DNA of 52,084 nucleotides from Acetobacteraceae bacterium (lineage in GTDB: Bacteria > Pseudomonadota > Alphaproteobacteria > Acetobacterales > Acetobacteraceae), in the NCBI GenBank assembly GCA_947371015.1, contig CANBNK010000024.1, forward strand, positions 1 through 52,084. Direction: 5' to 3'. Positions 17,330 to 25,212 of the stretch are shown in pieces (position 1 is the stretch's first letter; each line of letters starts with the position of its first letter). A model generated the notes under the pieces. The model had not been told where the DNA came from and did not search any database. It worked only from the letters and a program-made list of their open reading frames with translations. The position numbers were made by a program, and so were the translations under genes.

Positions 17330-18256
17330 ATGTCCGGCACCGGCAAGTTCACCGTCTCCCGCTGGGCCAACCGCCGGCCGGTCCTGCGCCGCGGCCGCGG
17401 CCGCGACCCGCTGGGGCTGCGCCAGGCGCTGCCTGGCCTGCTGCTGCCGGCGGTGGCGCTGGCGATGACGCTGCTGGCGGCGCTGGCGCTGGGTGGCGCC
17501 TTTGGCGCCCGCGCCCTGGCGCAACGCTGGCAGGAAGGCGCCGCCGCCGCGGTCACGGTGCAACTGCCGGACATGGACCCCGCCCGCGTCGCCCGCACCC
17601 TGGCCGCCCTGCGCGAGTTGCCGGACCTGGTGGAAGCCCGCCCGATGGACCAGGCCCGGCTGGCGGCGCTGCTGCGGCCCTGGCTGGGCGATATTCCGGC
17701 GCTGCCGCTGCCGTCCATCCTGGAACTGCGCTTCGACCCGCTGCCGGAAAACCCGGAAGGGCTGGCGCTGCGCATCCTGTCGGTGGTGCCGGGCGCCACC
17801 GTGGAAACCCAGGGCGTCTGGGTCGCCCGGCTGGTGGCGCTTGCCACCCGGGTCCAGCAGACCGCGCTGGGCGCCGTGGTACTGGTGCTGCTGCTGGCGG
17901 TGGCCGTGGTGGCGGTGGGCATCCGCGCCGGGCTTTCAGCGCGGCAGGACGTCATTACCATCCTGCACGACCTCGGTGCCACGGATGGCGATATCGCCAA
18001 CCGCTTCGCCGGCCGCGTGGCGCTGCTCAGTGCGCTTGGGGCCTTGGCCGGGCTGCTGGTGGCGGTGCCGGCGCTGCTGCTGTTCAGCGGCATGGCCGGC
18101 TCGCTGCTCGGCCGGCTGCCGGTGACGCGGCTGGCGGAGTTGCCCTGGCGCGCCCTGCCCTGGCCATTCCTGGCGGCGCTGCCGGTTGCCGTTGCCGCCC
18201 TGGGCTGGGCCACCGCCGCGGTGACGGTGCGGGGCTGGCTGAAGCGTCTGCCGTGA
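17330..18256 (+). CDS. ftsX: Cell division protein FtsX
   Basis: Membrane partner of FtsE. At 308 residues it has the FtsX layout. A basic cytoplasmic N-terminus leads into a first helix (LLLPAVALAMTLLAALALGG). A periplasmic domain of about 120 residues follows (VTVQLPDMDPARVARTLAAL onward). Three more helices come after it (VVLVLLLAVAVVAVGIRAG; LLSALGALAGLLVAVPALLLF; FLAALPVAVAALGWATAAV). The segment ARQDVITILHDLGATDGDIANRF between TM2 and TM3 is the conserved FtsX cytoplasmic coupling region. I chose the ATG at 17330 because it follows the ftsE stop by four bases. The protein is unusually rich in leucine, alanine and arginine. Confidence 0.93.
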   Translation: MSGTGKFTVSRWANRRPVLRRGRGRDPLGLRQALPGLLLPAVALAMTLLAALALGGAFGARALAQRWQEGAAAAVTVQLPDMDPARVARTLAALRELPDLVEARPMDQARLAALLRPWLGDIPALPLPSILELRFDPLPENPEGLALRILSVVPGATVETQGVWVARLVALATRVQQTALGAVVLVLLLAVAVVAVGIRAGLSARQDVITILHDLGATDGDIANRFAGRVALLSALGALAGLLVAVPALLLFSGMAGSLLGRLPVTRLAELPWRALPWPFLAALPVAVAALGWATAAVTVRGWLKRLP

Positions 18257-18346
18257 GCGCGATGCCGCCATCCCCCGCTCCTGCCCCGGCCCATGCCCGC
18301 ACCCATGCCGGTACCGACTACCTGGGCCACGGCGGCTGAGCCGGCG

Positions 18347-18946
18347 ATGCGCCTGCTGCGCCCCCTGCTGCTGCTCGCGGTCCTGCTGGCGCTGGCGCTG
18401 GGCGCCGGCTTCATCGGCTTCCTGCGCGTCGCCGCCGCCGCGCCCGAGACACCGGCCCGGCGCGCCGACGGCATCGTGGTGCTGACCGGCGGCGCCGAAC
18501 GGATCGCCACCGGCCTGCGCCTGCTGCGGGAAGACCTGGGCCAGTGGATGCTGATCTCCGGCGTGCACCGCGACACCATGCTGGAGGACCTGGCCACCGG
18601 CGCCGAGCTCGGCGCCCTGGCGCAGCGGGTGGAACTGGGCCGCGTCGCCACCACCACCCGCGGCAATGGGGCCGAGGTGGCCGAGTGGGCGCGCACCTAC
18701 CGCCTGCGCAGCGTCCGCGTGGTCACCGCCGGCTACCACATGCCCCGCGCCATGCTGGAGTTGCGCCGCGCCGCGCCGGGGGTGGAATTGCTGCCCTGGC
18801 CGGTGGTACCGCCACGGCTGCGCCAGGCCGGCGCGCTGGGTGAACTCCGCACCTGGTCGCTGCTGGTCGGGGAATACATGAAGCTGCTGCTCGCCTGGAC
18901 CGGGCTGCCCGCCCTGGCCGGCGGAGCAATGCCGGGGACTGCCTGA
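18347..18946 (+). CDS. DUF218 (YdcF/SanA-like) membrane-anchored protein
   Basis: A 199-residue protein from the ATG at 18347; an ATG at 18293 would add 18 proline-rich residues. An N-terminal anchor (LLRPLLLLAVLLALALGAGF) is followed by the DUF218 fold. Motifs: ADGIVVLTGGAERI; LISGVH; TRGNGAEVAEWAR; and VVTAGYHMPRAMLELRR, which matches the conserved S/T-x-x-H-M-x-R element of the family. Members such as SanA and ElyC affect envelope integrity and lipid-carrier metabolism, but the chemistry is unsettled. The stop overlaps the plsC start (TGATG), indicating translational coupling after ftsEX. Confidence 0.87.
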   Translation: MRLLRPLLLLAVLLALALGAGFIGFLRVAAAAPETPARRADGIVVLTGGAERIATGLRLLREDLGQWMLISGVHRDTMLEDLATGAELGALAQRVELGRVATTTRGNGAEVAEWARTYRLRSVRVVTAGYHMPRAMLELRRAAPGVELLPWPVVPPRLRQAGALGELRTWSLLVGEYMKLLLAWTGLPALAGGAMPGTA

Positions 18947-19689
18947 TGCTGGTTATGCTGCGCTCCTACCTGTTCAGCCTGTGCTTCTTCCTGATGACCA
19001 CGACGCTGACGCTGCTGCTGATCGTGCCGGTGCTGCTGCTGCCGCGCAGCGCCCTGGTGCCCTTGCTGCGGCTGTATGCCGGCATGGTCATCGGCCTGCT
19101 GCGGCTGTGCTGCGGCATCCGGCTGCGGGTAACGGGCCGGGAATACCTGCCCACTTCGGGTGCCGCGCTGGTCGCCGCCAAGCATCAGTCCGCCTTCGAT
19201 ACGCTGGTCTGGCTGCATTTGCTGCCGGACGCCTCCTACGTGCTGAAGAGCGAGTTGCTGAAGGTGCCGCTCTGGGGCGTGCTGGCGCGCAAGTCCAAGA
19301 TGATCGCGGTGGACCGCCAGGCCGGCGGCAAGGCGATGCGCCAGATGCTGGCCGAAGCCAAGGCGGCGGGCGCCGAGGGCCGCCAGGTGGTGATCTTCCC
19401 CGAGGGCACCCGGGTGCTGCCCGGCCAGAAGGTGCCCTACCAGCCCGGCGTCGTCGGCCTGGCCGGCATCATGCGCGTACCGGTCATCCCGGTGGCGACC
19501 GACAGCGGGCTGTGCTGGCCGCGCCATGGCTTCCGCAAACCCCCCGGCGTCATCACGGTGGCGCTGCTGCCGCCGCTGCCCGTGGGCCTGCCGCGTGAGC
19601 AGCTGCTGCCCACGCTGGAGGCCGTGATCGAAGCCGAGACCGACCGCCTCTGCGGGGTGCGCAACCCTGTGGATAAGATGGTGGATTGA
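18946..19689 (+). CDS. plsC: 1-acyl-sn-glycerol-3-phosphate acyltransferase (PlsC family)
   Basis: Inner-membrane enzyme that acylates lysophosphatidic acid to phosphatidic acid. It has 247 residues. N-terminal hydrophobic segments span about residues 8-57. The catalytic HX4D box reads KHQSAFDTLVW, and the substrate box reads FPEGTRVLPG. MIAVDRQ and a proline-containing VPVIPVATDSG block complete the family pattern. The start codon overlaps the DUF218 stop. Related acyltransferases such as lipid-modifying OlsA share these motifs, so the exact acceptor is inferred from family. It ends the ftsE-ftsX-DUF218-plsC run common in Rhodospirillales. Confidence 0.9.
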   Translation: MLVMLRSYLFSLCFFLMTTTLTLLLIVPVLLLPRSALVPLLRLYAGMVIGLLRLCCGIRLRVTGREYLPTSGAALVAAKHQSAFDTLVWLHLLPDASYVLKSELLKVPLWGVLARKSKMIAVDRQAGGKAMRQMLAEAKAAGAEGRQVVIFPEGTRVLPGQKVPYQPGVVGLAGIMRVPVIPVATDSGLCWPRHGFRKPPGVITVALLPPLPVGLPREQLLPTLEAVIEAETDRLCGVRNPVDKMVD

Positions 19690-19814
19690 TGCGCGGGATG
19701 CGAGGCTGACAACGGTTTCGAGGGCAATAGCCGGATCGGCCGATTCAGCGTCTTCATTCCGGATTTGGTCAAATTCCTTAATCAGACGGAGACACAGGCC
19801 TTCCGTAACTCATT

Positions 19815-19838
19815 GAATTCGAACAAATTAACGAATTC
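19815..19838. repeat. Inverted repeat inside an AT-rich islet
   Basis: GAATTCG (19815-19821) and CGAATTC (19832-19838) are a perfect inverted repeat around a 10-base AT spacer. The surrounding stretch, about 19762-19865, is far richer in A and T than any other part of the window. It lies between the converging ends of plsC and chaC. It could be an operator, a promoter or a relic of foreign DNA; no gene is evident. Confidence 0.6.
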
Positions 19839-19941
19839 TTTCGATCTTGATCTATTTATAGTCACGGAACCGGAACTGATCCCGTCGGACGCTACAGCAT
19901 CCCACATGGTGCAGCATCGTCGATTGTGGATGGCGTACCAT

Positions 19942-20523
19942 CTACTCGTCGGCGAGCGACCTGGCTGGGGCCGCCGGCAACAGTGCCGCGATCCGCTCCA
20001 GCCCCGAATCCCGCACACCCAGCGCCCGCAACTGCGCCACCGTGTTGAGCAGGTAGTCCCGGTTGGCGCCCGTCGTGCCCACCCCTTGGGCGATGGCGCG
20101 GACAGCCTCTTCGGCGGGGGGGCGGCAATAGGCCTGATGGCCCCGGTTGGCAACATAGGAAATGGCCGTGACCATCCGGCCGCTGTCCAGCAACCGCACC
20201 GGCACCAGGCGCCGATGATAGACCGTCTCGCCCTTGGGGTTCTCGCGTTCCTCCAGGTAGTCCAGCACCGCGGCGGCGCGGGCGCCGGGCACGCGGAAGG
20301 CCAGGCCGCGGCAGGCGCCGCCGCGGTCCAGCCCCAGCACCAGCCCGGGCGCTTCCGGCGTGCCACGATACAGCCGGCTCCACAGGCAGAAGCGGCGATG
20401 AAAGCCGCGCAGCAGCGCCGGATGCGCGTGCTCATGCGCAAAGCCGGGGCGCCACAGCAGAGAGCCATAGCCGAAGACGTAAAGCGCGCCATCGGCGGCA
20501 AGAAGCGATGCTGCGGTGGTCAT
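19942..20523 (-). CDS. chaC: Gamma-glutamylcyclotransferase, ChaC type
   Basis: Probable glutathione-degrading enzyme that releases 5-oxoproline and cysteinylglycine. The 193 residues run from the ATG at 20523. The substrate-binding loop reads YVFGYGSLLWRPGF, matching the YGSLxW signature of ChaC. The catalytic glutamate lies in YLEERENPKGETVY. Further ChaC blocks are GLVLGLDRGGACRGLAFRV and YVANRGHQAYCRP, with a C-terminal GVGTTGANRDYLLNTVAQLRALG. It is divergent from the DUF2125 gene with about 93 bp between starts. The 3' end faces plsC across the AT-rich islet. Confidence 0.9.
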   Translation of the reverse strand: MTTAASLLAADGALYVFGYGSLLWRPGFAHEHAHPALLRGFHRRFCLWSRLYRGTPEAPGLVLGLDRGGACRGLAFRVPGARAAAVLDYLEERENPKGETVYHRRLVPVRLLDSGRMVTAISYVANRGHQAYCRPPAEEAVRAIAQGVGTTGANRDYLLNTVAQLRALGVRDSGLERIAALLPAAPARSLADE

Positions 20524-20616
20524 GGGCTGCGGGTCGGGGTCCTCGGGGCCAGCGGGCGGCGGCGAACGGGCAACAACTCGCGCCCGGCCGGGCGGCGGCG
20601 TATATCCCGCCGCGAA

Positions 20617-21648
20617 ATGCCCAGCAACATGCACGCCACCCCCCTCCCCCAACCGGTTCGCCAGGCGGCGCCCCGCTGGCTGCTGCTCGGCCTGGCGGCC
20701 GTCTCGCTGCTGGGCATCGGCCACGCGCTGCTCTGGACCTGGCTGGCCGGGCGGATGGAAACCGAACTCGCCGGCTGGGTGGCCCAGCGCCGCGCCGCCG
20801 GCTGGCAGGTGCAGCACGGAGATCCCAGCCGAACCGGCTGGCCCTGGGTGGTACAGCTGACCCTGCCGGGCGTGCAGCTGCGGGAACCCGGGGGCCTCGG
20901 CTGGCAGGGCGAAAGCCTGGCGCTGCGCCTGGCACTGCCCTGGCCGCGCCATCTCGGCCTGGTGGCCAGCGGCACTCAGGCCCTGTTGGCCGGCCCGGCC
21001 AGCCTGCCCTTCCAGGCGGCCAGCCTGACCGGCACGGTGCCGCTGGGCGGCCTGCCGCTGCGGGTGCAGGCCGAGGCGCTGAACGCCCAGGCCGCCAACG
21101 GCCCGGTGCTGGTGCGCCGCGCCGCGCTGGTGCTGCCGGAGGCCAGCGCCTTCGACCTGACGCTGGAAGGCCTGGCGCTGCCGGACCTGCCGCCGGCCGC
21201 GCTGGCGCTGGGGCGGGAAGTGCAGCGCCTGGACGTCCAGGCCACCCTGGCCGGTCCGTTGCCCGGCGCCGGCAGCCCAGCGACCCAGGCCGCCGCCTGG
21301 CGCGACGCCGGCGGGCGGCTGGAACTGCGCGCGCTGGACCTGCTCTGGGGCCCGGTCCAGGCCGGCGCGCAGGGCCACCTGGTGCTGGACGCGGCGCTGC
21401 AACCAGCCGGGCGGCTGACCCTGGCGCTGGCCGGCTTCGGCGAGGCGCTGGACGCCCTGACCGCCGCTGGCCTGCTGGCACCCGGCAATGCCCGTGGGCT
21501 GCGCGCCCTGGGCATGCTGCTGCAACGCGCCCCGGCCGAGGGCGGCCCCCCCCGGCTGCAGCTGCCGCTGCTGCTGCGGGACCGCACGGTCTCGGCCGCC
21601 GGCTTTACCCTGCTGCGGCTGGCGCCAGTGGCCTGGCCCGAGCGGTAG
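20617..21648 (+). CDS. DUF2125 domain-containing exported protein
   Basis: A 343-residue protein starting at ATG 20617, with ATG 20629 as a near alternative. An N-terminal signal or anchor (APRWLLLGLAAVSLLGIGHA) is followed by the DUF2125 pattern. This includes MetELAGWVAQRRAAGWQVQHG and TGWPWVVQLTLPGVQL, and repeats of amphipathic beta-strands with many leucines, as in periplasmic AsmA-like or lipid-handling proteins. The family is alphaproteobacterial and has no established function. A TATATCCC element about 16 bases upstream of the start may be part of the promoter. Confidence 0.83.
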   Translation: MPSNMHATPLPQPVRQAAPRWLLLGLAAVSLLGIGHALLWTWLAGRMETELAGWVAQRRAAGWQVQHGDPSRTGWPWVVQLTLPGVQLREPGGLGWQGESLALRLALPWPRHLGLVASGTQALLAGPASLPFQAASLTGTVPLGGLPLRVQAEALNAQAANGPVLVRRAALVLPEASAFDLTLEGLALPDLPPAALALGREVQRLDVQATLAGPLPGAGSPATQAAAWRDAGGRLELRALDLLWGPVQAGAQGHLVLDAALQPAGRLTLALAGFGEALDALTAAGLLAPGNARGLRALGMLLQRAPAEGGPPRLQLPLLLRDRTVSAAGFTLLRLAPVAWPER

Positions 21649-21757
21649 CCTCGGCCCGCGCAACGGGATTGGTACGAGCCATGGCCCCGTGCCGAGCGAT
21701 CGGCTGGCCCGCGCAATAGGCTTGGCTCGGCGGCCGGCCGTGCGTTAGGCTTCTCCG

Positions 21758-21845
21758 ATGCAGCTTTATTCCGCCCGCACCGCGCGAATTACCGGCCCGG
21801 CCGCCTGAGCCTGGCCGCGCATCCGTGCGGCTGTGCCGCGCGGCC
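21758..21845 (+). promoter_or_regulatory. Possible leader of the ACT-domain gene (short ORF plus alternative hairpins)
   Basis: A 16-codon ORF (21758-21808, MQLYSARTARITGPAA) is followed by two hairpins that exclude each other. The long arm pair is GGCCGCGC (21813-21820) with GCGCGGCC (21838-21845). The short one is GCGGC (21827-21831) with GCCGC (21835-21839). Such an arrangement resembles an attenuator, but the peptide is not rich in branched-chain residues and no T-run is present. Weak evidence. Confidence 0.25.
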
Positions 21846-21885
21846 GGAGAACCTTCGCCCCTCTCCTCGCGCCCCGGAAGCTGCC

Positions 21886-22149
21886 ATGACCCAGACCCAG
21901 AACGTTCGTTACCTCGTTGTCGCCGAAGCCTCGCCCGGCCTGCTGCCGCGCCTGCTGCAACCCTTCGCCAAGCGGGACCTGACCCCCGACGCCATGCAGT
22001 CGCGGCGCGAGGGCGACACGCTGCGGGTGGAATTGCTGCTGCACGCCGCGCCGGCCGAGATGGTGGCGCTGGTCGCCGGCAACCTTGGCCAGGTGGTGGG
22101 CGTGCTGGAGGTGACCCTGCAGCTGGACCAGGCGCGCATCGCCGCCTGA
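21886..22149 (+). CDS. Small stand-alone ACT-domain protein (IlvM-like)
   Basis: An 87-residue protein consisting of one ACT-like domain. It begins VRYLVVAEASPGLLPRLLQPFAKRDLTPDAM, the beta-alpha-beta start with the glycine/proline loop typical of ACT domains. It continues with LRVELLLHAAPAEMVALVAGNLGQVVGVLEVTLQ. The layout resembles small regulatory subunits of acetolactate synthase (IlvM). No catalytic ilv gene is nearby, so it may bind an amino acid and regulate a partner elsewhere. ATG at 21886. The domain call is good; the partner is unknown. Confidence 0.75.
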   Translation: MTQTQNVRYLVVAEASPGLLPRLLQPFAKRDLTPDAMQSRREGDTLRVELLLHAAPAEMVALVAGNLGQVVGVLEVTLQLDQARIAA

Positions 22150-22224
22150 GCCGGACCACGGCCGGCACTGACGCAAGCGCCGCCCAGGCCATGGCCGGCG
22201 GTTGTGTGACCGGGCCGACCAACA

Positions 22225-22324
22225 GGCGTTCCGGGCTGCGCGGTACAGCCGAAACGCCGCCTGCCCGATAAGCAGGCCCCGGCGTCCGGCAACAGCGCCC
22301 GCACGCGGCCACGGAACCGTGCGG
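22225..22324 (+). promoter_or_regulatory. Structured leader upstream of the PepSY-like gene
   Basis: Three hairpins lie in series. GGCGTT (22225-22230) pairs with AACGCC (22253-22258), with GGCTG (22234-22238) and CAGCC (22246-22250) nested inside. GCCTGC (22259-22264) pairs with GCAGGC (22272-22277). CCGCACG (22299-22305) pairs with CGTGCGG (22318-22324). The 246-bp gap between the ACT gene and ATG 22396 otherwise holds no ORF. It could be a terminator series or a regulated 5' leader. Confidence 0.35.
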
Positions 22325-22395
22325 CCCTGTTCCCCGTTGAACTGGCCTGCGTCGGGCAAGGTGCCCTTCGCCAGCAGCCACACGGGAAACAACAC

Positions 22396-22803
22396 ATGAA
22401 ACGGATACTGTTCGGTCTGGCGCTGAGCACGATTGCCGCGCTCCCGGCCCATGCCCAGACCACCACGACTGCCCCCACCGCGCCCAGCGTGACCACCCCG
22501 GGCACCTCCCCCGGTACGGCCATGCCTGTCGCCCCCGCCGCCCGGCGCGACAGCACCACCGGCGCCAACTCCACCCCGCCGGCGGTGCAGACGGACAGCT
22601 CTCGCCAGAACGCCAGCGGCGCCGCCCCCGGCGCCAACAGCTTCACCGAGAGCCAGGCCCGCAGCCGCATCGAGGGCGCCGGCTTCGCCAACGTGACCGG
22701 CCTGCACAAGGACAACGAGGGCGTTTGGCGCGGCCGTGCCATGCGCGGCGGCAGCGCGGCGGATGTCTCGCTGGACTACCAGGGCAACGTCGCCGGCCGC
22801 TGA
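22396..22803 (+). CDS. Secreted small protein with PepSY-like C-terminus
   Basis: A 135-residue exported protein. The signal peptide is MKRILFGLALSTIAALPAHA with cleavage after AHAQ. A low-complexity region rich in threonine, proline and alanine covers residues 21-78. A compact C-terminal domain follows: FTESQARSRIEGAGFANVTGL, then WRGRAMRGGSAADVSLDYQGNV. That is the pattern of small PepSY-like domains (helix, turn, then hairpin ending in D-x-x-G-x-V). The ATG at 22396 has GGGAA upstream. It lies 80 bp before a stress-type protein and the two may be co-expressed. The function is unknown. Confidence 0.72.
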   Translation: MKRILFGLALSTIAALPAHAQTTTTAPTAPSVTTPGTSPGTAMPVAPAARRDSTTGANSTPPAVQTDSSRQNASGAAPGANSFTESQARSRIEGAGFANVTGLHKDNEGVWRGRAMRGGSAADVSLDYQGNVAGR

Positions 22804-22883
22804 GCCCCCTGCCGCGCGCGGCCGGTGCATCGCCGCGCCGCGCGGCCCCTCCCCCCTCAAAACCCCTCCGGGAGTTAAGCCAC

Positions 22884-23540
22884 ATGGCCATCCGTACCAT
22901 TGCCAGGCTGTTCGACAGCTACAACGACGCCGCGGCGGCGCTCGCCGAACTGGAAGCCGCTGGCTTCGCGCGCGACGACCTCAGCCTGATCGCCAACCGC
23001 GCGAACTCCGCCGGCAGCACCGCCGCCAGTGACGACAATGTCGTGGGCACCGACGACGCGACCGGCACCGGCGCCGGCACCGGCGCAACAGTGGGTGCCG
23101 TGCTCGGTGGCGGGGCAGGCCTGCTTGCCGGCCTCGGCGCGCTGGCCATTCCCGGCATCGGCCCGGTGGTCGCGGCAGGCTGGCTGGTGGTGGCGCTCGC
23201 GGGTGCCGGCGTTGGCGCGGCCAGCGGCGGGCTGCTCGGCTCCCTCGTCGGCTCCGGCGTGTCCGAGGAGCATGCCCATGTCTATGCCGAGGGCGTCCGC
23301 CGCGGCGGCAACCTGCTGACCCTGCGCACGGACGAGGCCCGCGTGGCGGAGGCGGAGGCCATCATGGCCCGCCACCACCCGGCGGACGCGACGCAGCGCG
23401 GCAACGAATACCGCAGCGCCGGGTGGAACAACTACGACGACAAGTCGGGCCCCTGGACCGGCGGCAACCCGACTGGCATGGGCATGACGGGCACGCGCAC
23501 CGCCACGGCGGGCACCATACCCTCCCGCGACCCCGTCTGA
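22884..23540 (+). CDS. General-stress-protein 17M (YflT)-like protein with glycine-rich hydrophobic core
   Basis: A 218-residue protein from ATG 22884, with GGGAG upstream. The N-terminal 40 residues (ARLFDSYNDAAAALAELEAAGFARDDLSLIAN) match the heat-induced stress protein YflT domain. A long glycine/alanine segment (about 70-125) follows that could span the membrane twice in the manner of glycine-zipper proteins. After it comes SEEHAHVYAEGVRRGGNLLTLRTD, a second conserved block of this family. The tail is hydrophilic, with NEYRSAGW and SGPWTGGNPTGMGMTGT. It is likely an envelope or general stress protein; the precise role is unknown. A perfect 8-bp hairpin follows the stop. Confidence 0.78.
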   Translation: MAIRTIARLFDSYNDAAAALAELEAAGFARDDLSLIANRANSAGSTAASDDNVVGTDDATGTGAGTGATVGAVLGGGAGLLAGLGALAIPGIGPVVAAGWLVVALAGAGVGAASGGLLGSLVGSGVSEEHAHVYAEGVRRGGNLLTLRTDEARVAEAEAIMARHHPADATQRGNEYRSAGWNNYDDKSGPWTGGNPTGMGMTGTRTATAGTIPSRDPV

Positions 23541-23556
23541 TCAAACCCATCTGATC

Positions 23557-23582
23557 AGGGCCGGTTGAGCCGACCCGGCCCT
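23557..23582 (+). terminator. Probable terminator of the stress-protein transcript
   Basis: AGGGCCGG (23557-23564) and CCGGCCCT (23575-23582) form a perfect 8-bp stem with a 10-base loop, 17 bp after the stop codon. It is followed by TTCCC, so only a short pyrimidine tract is present. Confidence 0.55.
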
Positions 23583-23722
23583 TCCCGCTCAGGCGGAGGG
23601 GCCGGCACACGCCAACCCATCACGGCGAGATGCGCGCCGGTGGCAACACCTTCGCGCATTTTGCACTACGGGTCCGCTGCCATCCCGCGCACCGCCCGCA
23701 TCCCCGGGGGTCCGAGCCGGCG

Positions 23723-24130
23723 CTACCGGTGCGGCAGGTAGGCGTCGGTCCAGCCGGTTTCGCTGGTGCGGCCCAGCGTCTTCACCTGGGTGCGGCCATA
23801 GCCGCGGCGTTCCAGCACCTCAACCGGCGTGCGGGCGCCCACCAGGAAGCAGCCGGCCGGCAGGGTGGGCTGCTCGTCGGCGCCCAGCGCGGCCAGGGCG
23901 GCCTGGCGGCGCTGCAACTCCTCCGAAGTGCGGCACAGCACCGCGCCTGGCTCCAGCCGGATGCCGACATTGCCCGCGGTGGTGGTTGGCTCCGGCAATG
24001 CGCCCGGCATGGAAAGGTTGCGGTTGCCCGTGGGCCGCCGGGCGGCACCGGGCGTCTGTGCCTGGGCGGTAGTGGCGGCCAGGCAACACAGTGCGACCAG
24101 GCAGCCCAGCAGGCGACGCGAAGCGATCAT
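23723..24130 (-). CDS. Secreted protein of unknown function
   Basis: A 135-residue protein from the ATG at 24130 with a clear signal peptide (MIASRRLLGCLVALCCLAAT, then TAQAQ). The mature part is basic and proline-rich at first. It then contains two cysteines in AVLCRTSEELQRRQ and LPAGCFLVGARTPVEVLERRGYGRTQVK that could form a disulfide, and it ends in GWTDAYLPHR. I do not recognise the family. The LPAGCFLVG / VLERRGYGRTQVK part looks like a small SH3-like or periplasmic beta domain, but this is only an impression. It follows the Bug triplet on the same strand by 110 bp. Confidence 0.7.
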   Translation of the reverse strand: MIASRRLLGCLVALCCLAATTAQAQTPGAARRPTGNRNLSMPGALPEPTTTAGNVGIRLEPGAVLCRTSEELQRRQAALAALGADEQPTLPAGCFLVGARTPVEVLERRGYGRTQVKTLGRTSETGWTDAYLPHR

Positions 24131-24240
24131 GGTACTGGTTCTCGAAAGCCAGGGTGGTCGGCGGCCCCGTCTATCGGGCCAGCGCGGTCCCTGAGTCAAT
24201 CAATCGCCGAGTCCGCGACGGCGCATCCCGCGACGCCCGC

Positions 24241-25212
24241 TCAATCGATGCTCAGGCCGCGCCGGGCCACGGTGGTACGCTCATACTCCGTGCGCTGGCG
24301 GGCGAAAGCCAGGTAGTCGGCCGGCCCCAGGTATTCCCGCGGCATTTCCCAGCGGTTGATGATCGCCTGGCTGGCCTCGTCCTCCATCGCCTTCTTGAAG
24401 GCGCGATGCAGCACATCGACGATCTCCGGCTCCACCCCCTTCGGCCCGACAATGCCATAGGGGCTGGTGACGACCATGTCGTAGCCCAACTCCATCAGCG
24501 TCGGCGCCTGCGGCACGGCGCGCAGCCGCTCCCGCTTCCACACCGAAAGCAGGCGCAACTCGCCGGCTTCCACATTGGGCAGCCAGCTTGCGCTGTCGGC
24601 CACGCAGCTGATCTGCCGGCCCAGCAGTGCCGTCACCCCCTCCTGGCTGCCGCGATAGGGAATGTGCAGCATCTCGCCACCCGCCCGCTCCAGGATATCC
24701 TCCATCGCCAGGTGGTTGGTGGTGGCGATGCCCGAGGTGGAATAGCTGTACTTGCCCGGCTCCGCCTTGGCCGCGGCCATCAGCTCGGCGAAGCTCTTCC
24801 AGGGGCTGTCGGCCCGCACCACGGTGCCGAACAGGAAGCCCGACAGCTGCATGATGTAGGTGAAGTCCGCCACCGGGTCCCAGGTGCGCGCCTTGGTCAG
24901 GAAGGGGTGCCGCAGGATCGACAGGTGATGATGCGCCAGGGTGTAGCCATCCGGCCGCGCCTGGTTGATCAGGAACAGCGCCGCCTGGGTGCCGCGCGCG
25001 CCGGGGCGGTTTTCTATCAGTACCGGCTGGCCGAGGTCCTTGGCCATCACCTCGAACATCTGCCGATGCAACGCATCCAGCGCGCCGCCGGGCGGCCAGG
25101 GGATCAGGAAGCGGATCGGCCGGTCTGGGTATTTTGCTTGCGCGAAGGCGGGGGTGGCCAAGGGCGAGGCAAGCAGGCTGGCGCCAGCCAGCAGGGAACG
25201 GCGTGCCAGCAT
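24241..25212 (-). CDS. Bug/TctC-family tripartite tricarboxylate transporter substrate receptor (third of triplet)
   Basis: A 323-residue periplasmic receptor. Signal peptide MLARRSLLAGASLLASPLAT, then PAFAQAKYP. Landmarks: YPDRPIRFLIPWPPGGALD, VLIENRPGARGTQ, RPDGYTLAHHHLSILRHPFLT, HIPYRGSQEGVTALLG and VVTSPYGIVGPKGVEP. The ATG overlaps the stop of the upstream receptor by one base (TGATG). It belongs to a sub-clade distinct from the receptors at 1-1905 and 10913. The clade marks are PWPPGG, the T-T/S-NHLAMED box, and the VVTSPYG-GPKG box. It is the most diverged of the triplet. The ligand is unknown. Confidence 0.93.
   Translation of the reverse strand: MLARRSLLAGASLLASPLATPAFAQAKYPDRPIRFLIPWPPGGALDALHRQMFEVMAKDLGQPVLIENRPGARGTQAALFLINQARPDGYTLAHHHLSILRHPFLTKARTWDPVADFTYIMQLSGFLFGTVVRADSPWKSFAELMAAAKAEPGKYSYSTSGIATTNHLAMEDILERAGGEMLHIPYRGSQEGVTALLGRQISCVADSASWLPNVEAGELRLLSVWKRERLRAVPQAPTLMELGYDMVVTSPYGIVGPKGVEPEIVDVLHRAFKKAMEDEASQAIINRWEMPREYLGPADYLAFARQRTEYERTTVARRGLSID

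Noticed and set aside
19765-19950. Plus-strand open frame through the AT-rich islet leading into the chaC antisense frame
   Set aside because: It starts with TTG, has no ribosome site and continues as an antisense frame of chaC.
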